The notes under the pieces are model-generated. The model saw nothing but the letters and a program-made list of their open reading frames with translations. It was not told the origin of the DNA and did not search any database. Positions 61,078-64,000 of a stretch of DNA of 64,000 nucleotides are shown here, piece after piece. Positions within the stretch are counted from its first letter, which is position 1. Every line of letters starts with the position of its first letter. The DNA is taken from NCBI RefSeq assembly GCF_035989285.1, contig NZ_CP108513.1, forward strand, positions 1,860,001 to 1,924,000, read 5' to 3'. The stretch is from Streptomyces sp. NBC_01235. Lineage in GTDB: Bacteria > Actinomycetota > Actinomycetes > Streptomycetales > Streptomycetaceae. Both the position numbers and the translations under genes were made by a program.

Positions 61078-61497
61078 ATGAGTGATCTCCACATCCGCCA
61101 CGCCACCCTCTCGGACATCGACACCGTGCTGCGGTTCTGGCGCGAAGCCGCGGAAGGAACGAGCATCAGCGACGACCACGACGGAGTGGCCCGGCTCATC
61201 ACACGAGACCCCGAAGCCCTCCTCCTCGCGGAGCGCGACGGCCATGTCGCGGGAACGGTGATAGCCGGCTTCGACGGCTGGCGATGCTCCGCCTACCGGC
61301 TGGCCGTGCACCCGGACCACCGCCGGCAGGGCATCGCCACGGCCCTGCTCGAAGCAGCCGAACAGCGCTTCGCCGCCCTCGGCGGGCGACGCGTCGACGC
61401 CATGGTCCTGGAAGCCAACGAACGGGCACACCACGCGTGGGCCGCGACGGGCTACCACCGCGAGGACCACTGGCGACGCTGGATCAAGCCGCTTTGA
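61078..61497 (+). CDS. GNAT-family N-acetyltransferase
   Basis: A 139-residue protein: IRHATLSDIDTVLRFWREAA at the N-terminus, LLAERDGHVAGTVIAGFDGW in the middle, YRLAVHPDHRRQGIATALLE (the acetyl-CoA pyrophosphate loop, HRRQGIA) and AHHAWAATGYHREDHWRRWI at the end. It transfers acetyl to an unknown amine. The gene is complete. A decayed copy of its last 27 codons lies 73 bases downstream. Confidence 0.88.
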   Translation: MSDLHIRHATLSDIDTVLRFWREAAEGTSISDDHDGVARLITRDPEALLLAERDGHVAGTVIAGFDGWRCSAYRLAVHPDHRRQGIATALLEAAEQRFAALGGRRVDAMVLEANERAHHAWAATGYHREDHWRRWIKPL

Positions 61498-61569
61498 GCG
61501 CGCGCAGGACTCCCATGCGTGCGGCTGGACCGGCGACGCGGGGACGCGGGGACGCTCACCCGCGCCGAA

Positions 61570-61650
61570 ACGACGCACCATGCCCGGCGCGCGGCGGGGT
61601 ATGCGCCGGAGGAGAAGTGGAGGCGCCGGGTGAAGCCGCTCAGGCACTGA
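61570..61650 (+). pseudogene. Decayed copy of a GNAT gene 3' end
   Basis: The frame reads TTHHARRAAGYAPEEKWRRR then VKPLRH-stop, which lines up with the end of the intact gene upstream (RAHHAWAATGYHREDHWRRW, IKPL-stop). About half the residues match, in the same order and spacing. It is a remnant of a second GNAT gene. The remaining sequence up to 61846 has only a weak hairpin (GCAAAG-GCTC-CTTTGC at 61661) and no gene. Confidence 0.6.
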
Positions 61651-61846
61651 CCGGGACCCCGCAAAGGCTCCTTTGCTGATCCTTTACCATTGGGGGACCG
61701 TGTGAACCGGCACGGTCCTCCGCCGAATTCGCAACGACCGTTGAAAGGTGTGAGCGTCCGCCCATGGGCGAGCCTCCCAGTACCCGTCCGCGACGACATC
61801 GCGCGATCCTCCCTGCCCTGTCCGACCATGGGACGGAGGTGACCCG

Positions 61847-63190
61847 ATGACCGAAGTGCTCCTGCTGCTGGTGGCGATCCTGCTGTCGTTCGCCTGTGGC
61901 GCCTTCGTCGCGGCCGAGTTCTCGCTGACCACCGTCGAGCGCAGCGAGCTGGAGCGGGCGGTGGAGCGCGGCGAGCGCGGCGCGGCCGGGGCGCTCAAGG
62001 CCGTACGGAACCTCACCTTCCAGCTCTCCGGCGCCCAGCTCGGCATCACCGTCACCAACCTGGTGGTCGGCATGCTGTCCGAGCCGTCGATCGCCAAGCT
62101 GATCGCCGGGCCGCTGGAGTCGCTCGGTCTGTCGAGCACCACGTCGAGCTCCGTCGCCCTGGTGCTGGGCACGGCCCTGTCGACGGTGTTCCTGATGGTC
62201 GTCGGCGAGCTCGTGCCCAAGAACTGGGCGATCTCCTCCCCCCTGACGGTCGCCAAGACAGTGGGCAACGCGCAGCGCTGGTTCAGCGCCGCCTTCCGGC
62301 CCTTCATCAGCCACCTCAACAACACCGCGAACCGCGTCGTGCGTCGCTTCGGTGTGGAGCCCACCGAGGAACTCGCCGCCGCGCGCGGCCCCCAGGAGCT
62401 CGCGGCCCTGGCCCGGCACTCCGCCAGGGAGGGCGCCCTGGAGGCGGACACCGCGGAGCTGTTCGTGCGCACGCTGAACCTGGCAGACCTGACCGCGGAG
62501 AACGTGATGACCCCGCGCGTCCAGGTCATCGCCCTGGACGCGACGGCGACCTGCGAGGACGTGGCGAACGCGACCCGGGCGACGGGCCTGTCCCGCTTCC
62601 CCGTGTACCGCGGCGGCCTCGACGCGGTGGTCGGCACCGCGCACATCAAGGACGCGCTGGCGATCCCGGCGGAGCGCCGCGTGCGGGTGCCCGTCGCGGA
62701 GATCATGCGCGAACCCCTCCTCGTACCCGAGTCGCTGACCGTGGACCGGCTGCTGGACCGGCTGTCCGGCAAGCGGACGATGGCCGTGATCATCGACGAG
62801 TACGGCGGCACGGCGGGCGTGGCGACGCTGGAGGACATCGTCGAGGAGGTCGTCGGCGAGGTCCGTGACGAGCACGACCCGCACGAGACGCCCGACCTGG
62901 CGCCCGCCGGCACGGACGACGACGGCCGCGCCCTGTTCTCGGCCGACGGCGCCACCCGCACCGACCAACTCGCGCGGGTGGGCCTGCACACCCCCGAGGG
63001 GCCGTACGAGACGCTCGCCGGTCTGGTCGCCACCGAGCTGGGCCGGATACCGGCCGAGGGCGACACCGTCGAGGTCGTCGGCTGGCGCATGGACGTGGTG
63101 GACGCCTCCGGCCGCCGGGCCGCGCGCGTGCTGCTGCACGCGCCACCTGCCACGTCCTCCGGGAGTTTCGGACAGGAGGCCGCGAAGTGA
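61847..63190 (+). CDS. CNNM/CorC-type membrane protein (hemolysin family), first of pair
   Basis: A 447-residue protein with GGACGGAGGTGACCC before the ATG. The DUF21/CNNM membrane domain (residues 1-190) has four spans and the conserved AAEFSLTTVERSELE and VGELVPKNWAIS. A CBS pair (about 215-340) includes NVMTPRVQVIALDA, LSRFPVYRG and AVIIDEYGGTAGVATLEDIV. The C-terminal CorC domain (about 360-435) follows. Members transport Mg2+ or Co2+ or regulate such transport. Its stop overlaps the next start (GTGA). Confidence 0.92.
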   Translation: MTEVLLLLVAILLSFACGAFVAAEFSLTTVERSELERAVERGERGAAGALKAVRNLTFQLSGAQLGITVTNLVVGMLSEPSIAKLIAGPLESLGLSSTTSSSVALVLGTALSTVFLMVVGELVPKNWAISSPLTVAKTVGNAQRWFSAAFRPFISHLNNTANRVVRRFGVEPTEELAAARGPQELAALARHSAREGALEADTAELFVRTLNLADLTAENVMTPRVQVIALDATATCEDVANATRATGLSRFPVYRGGLDAVVGTAHIKDALAIPAERRVRVPVAEIMREPLLVPESLTVDRLLDRLSGKRTMAVIIDEYGGTAGVATLEDIVEEVVGEVRDEHDPHETPDLAPAGTDDDGRALFSADGATRTDQLARVGLHTPEGPYETLAGLVATELGRIPAEGDTVEVVGWRMDVVDASGRRAARVLLHAPPATSSGSFGQEAAK

Positions 63191-64000
63191 CCGCCGTCCA
63201 GCTGCTGATCGCCCTGGCGACCCTCGTCGTCAACGCGTTCTTCGTCGGCGCCGAGTTCGCGCTGATCTCCGTGCGCCGCTCGCAGATCGAGCCGTACGCC
63301 GAACAGGGCGACCGGCGCGCCAAGAGCGTGCTGTGGGGACTGCAGCACGTGTCCGCGCTGATGGCGGCCGCTCAGCTCGGCATCACGCTGTGCACGCTGA
63401 TCCTCGGCGTGGTCGCCGAACCGGCCATCGCGCATCTGCTGGAGCCGGTGTTCCACGCGGTGGGCGTGCCCGAGGGCGCCGGACACGCGGTGTCCTTCGT
63501 GATCGCGCTGGCCCTCGCCACCTATCTGCACATGCTGCTCGGCGAGATGGTGCCGAAGAACATCGCGCTCGCCGAGCCGGTGCGCAGCGCACTGCTGCTG
63601 GGCCCGCCGCTGGTCACCCTGGCCCGGGCGCTTCGGCCGGTGATCTTCGCGATCAACGCCTTGGCGAACGGTCTGCTGAAGCTGATGCGGATCGAGACGA
63701 AGGACGAGGTCGCCGCGGCCTTCTCGGACGCCCAGCTGGCCCAGATCGTGCGGGACGCCGGCGAGGCGGGCCTCATCGACGACCGCGCCCAGGAGCGGTT
63801 GCACGACGCCCTGGAGCTGGGCCGCCGCCCGGTGCGGGACGTCGTCCTGCCGCTGGAACGGGTCGTCCACGTGCGCGTGGGCGTCACTCCGGAGGAGCTG
63901 GAGCAACTCGCGGCCGAGTCCGGGTTCTCCCGCTTCCCGGTGGTGGACGAGGGACGCCGGATCGTCGGCTACCTGCATGTGAAGGACGCCCTCGACGCCT
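63187..64000 (+). CDS. CNNM/CorC-type membrane protein, second of pair (cut by window end)
   Basis: Starts at GTG 63187, sharing bases with the previous stop, and runs off the window after 271 codons. VNAFFVGAEFALISVRRSQI, AAAQLGITLCTLILGVVAEP and HMLLGEMVPKNIALAEPVRS match the DUF21 domain; CBS-type sequence (VVLPLERVVHVRVGVTPEEL, FSRFPVVDEGRRIVGYLHVK) follows. It most likely forms a heteromer with its neighbour. The missing end should contain the second CBS and CorC domains or a shortened version. Confidence 0.92.
   Translation, partial: MTAVQLLIALATLVVNAFFVGAEFALISVRRSQIEPYAEQGDRRAKSVLWGLQHVSALMAAAQLGITLCTLILGVVAEPAIAHLLEPVFHAVGVPEGAGHAVSFVIALALATYLHMLLGEMVPKNIALAEPVRSALLLGPPLVTLARALRPVIFAINALANGLLKLMRIETKDEVAAAFSDAQLAQIVRDAGEAGLIDDRAQERLHDALELGRRPVRDVVLPLERVVHVRVGVTPEELEQLAAESGFSRFPVVDEGRRIVGYLHVKDALDA

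Noticed and set aside
61651..61846. Possible metal riboswitch (M-box or yybP type) ahead of the CNNM/CorC pair
   Set aside because: A leader of about 200 bases with a small hairpin is present, but I could not match the conserved blocks of either riboswitch class.

Overview
The window is chromosomal DNA from a Streptomyces-like actinomycete. It is very GC-rich, codons almost always end in G or C, and stop/start codons often overlap (ATGA, GTGA, TGATG). Typical Streptomyces genes are present: a MurT/GatD pair, a WhiJ-type regulator with a DUF397 partner, SpoIIE-type phosphatases, a Tap-like tripeptidyl aminopeptidase and a c-di-AMP riboswitch ahead of an NlpC/P60 hydrolase. From memory, the gene order resembles the S. 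coelicolor region around SCO1200-SCO1270. No rRNA, tRNA, CRISPR array, intact insertion sequence or prophage was seen.

Layout, left to right. 1-0.9 kb: wreckage of a sensor kinase and an ABC transporter. 1-3.5 kb: exported proteins. 3.7-7.6 kb: an acyl-CoA dehydrogenase pair and a quinone reductase in one coupled operon behind a palindromic operator, then an XRE-cupin regulator facing a thioredoxin-reductase-like flavoprotein. 8.8-12.5 kb: ATP-dependent DNA ligase, Nudix hydrolase, succinate-semialdehyde dehydrogenase. 12.7-14.8 kb: a third acyl-CoA dehydrogenase divergent from a TetR regulator, with two operator-like palindromes between them. 14.8-18.7 kb: peptide deformylase, MurT-GatD (peptidoglycan amidation) and 6-phosphofructokinase. 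19-22.7 kb: a metalloprotease-like protein, a HAD hydrolase and a CtaG-like oxidase assembly factor. 22.7-26.8 kb: LytTR regulator, DUF485 protein, sodium:solute symporter and LytS-like kinase, probably a self-sensing monocarboxylate uptake operon. 26.8-29.6 kb: Lrp regulator, a DDAH/arginine-dihydrolase-like enzyme and ornithine aminotransferase (arginine catabolism). 29.7-33.6 kb: two SpoIIE phosphatases. 33.7-36.2 kb: acyltransferase and Tap peptidase.

36.3-41 kb is the urease operon, transcribed right to left as ureA-B-C-F-G-D. 41-43.2 kb holds a collapsed TetR/permease pair, a solitary Phd/YefM antitoxin and a ClpP paralogue that lacks its catalytic histidine. 43.2-46.1 kb: riboswitch plus NlpC/P60 protein, then the RsbW-like/WhiJ-like/DUF397 regulatory group, in which the WhiJ-like gene has a TTA (bldA-dependent) codon. 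46.2-50.7 kb: the biotin cluster bioF <> bioB-bioA-bioD. 51-54.2 kb: a LuxR-type regulator interrupted by a large tandem-repeat tract. 54.3-59.9 kb: lipase, methyltransferase, a Fic-like toxin/antitoxin pair and a two-gene MacB/FtsX-type ABC transporter. 60-61 kb: remnants of secreted carbohydrate-active enzymes. 61-64 kb: an acetyltransferase with a decayed copy of its own 3' end, then two CNNM/CorC-type membrane proteins, the second cut by the window edge.

The most unusual items are: the chain of three mini-ORFs joined by TGATG between ureC and ureF; the His-to-Arg ClpP; two in-frame copies of a palindromic repeat inside one flavoprotein gene; the repeat-inflated LuxR gene; a candidate arginine dihydrolase coupled to ornithine aminotransferase; and a Cys/His-rich repeated tail on BioB.
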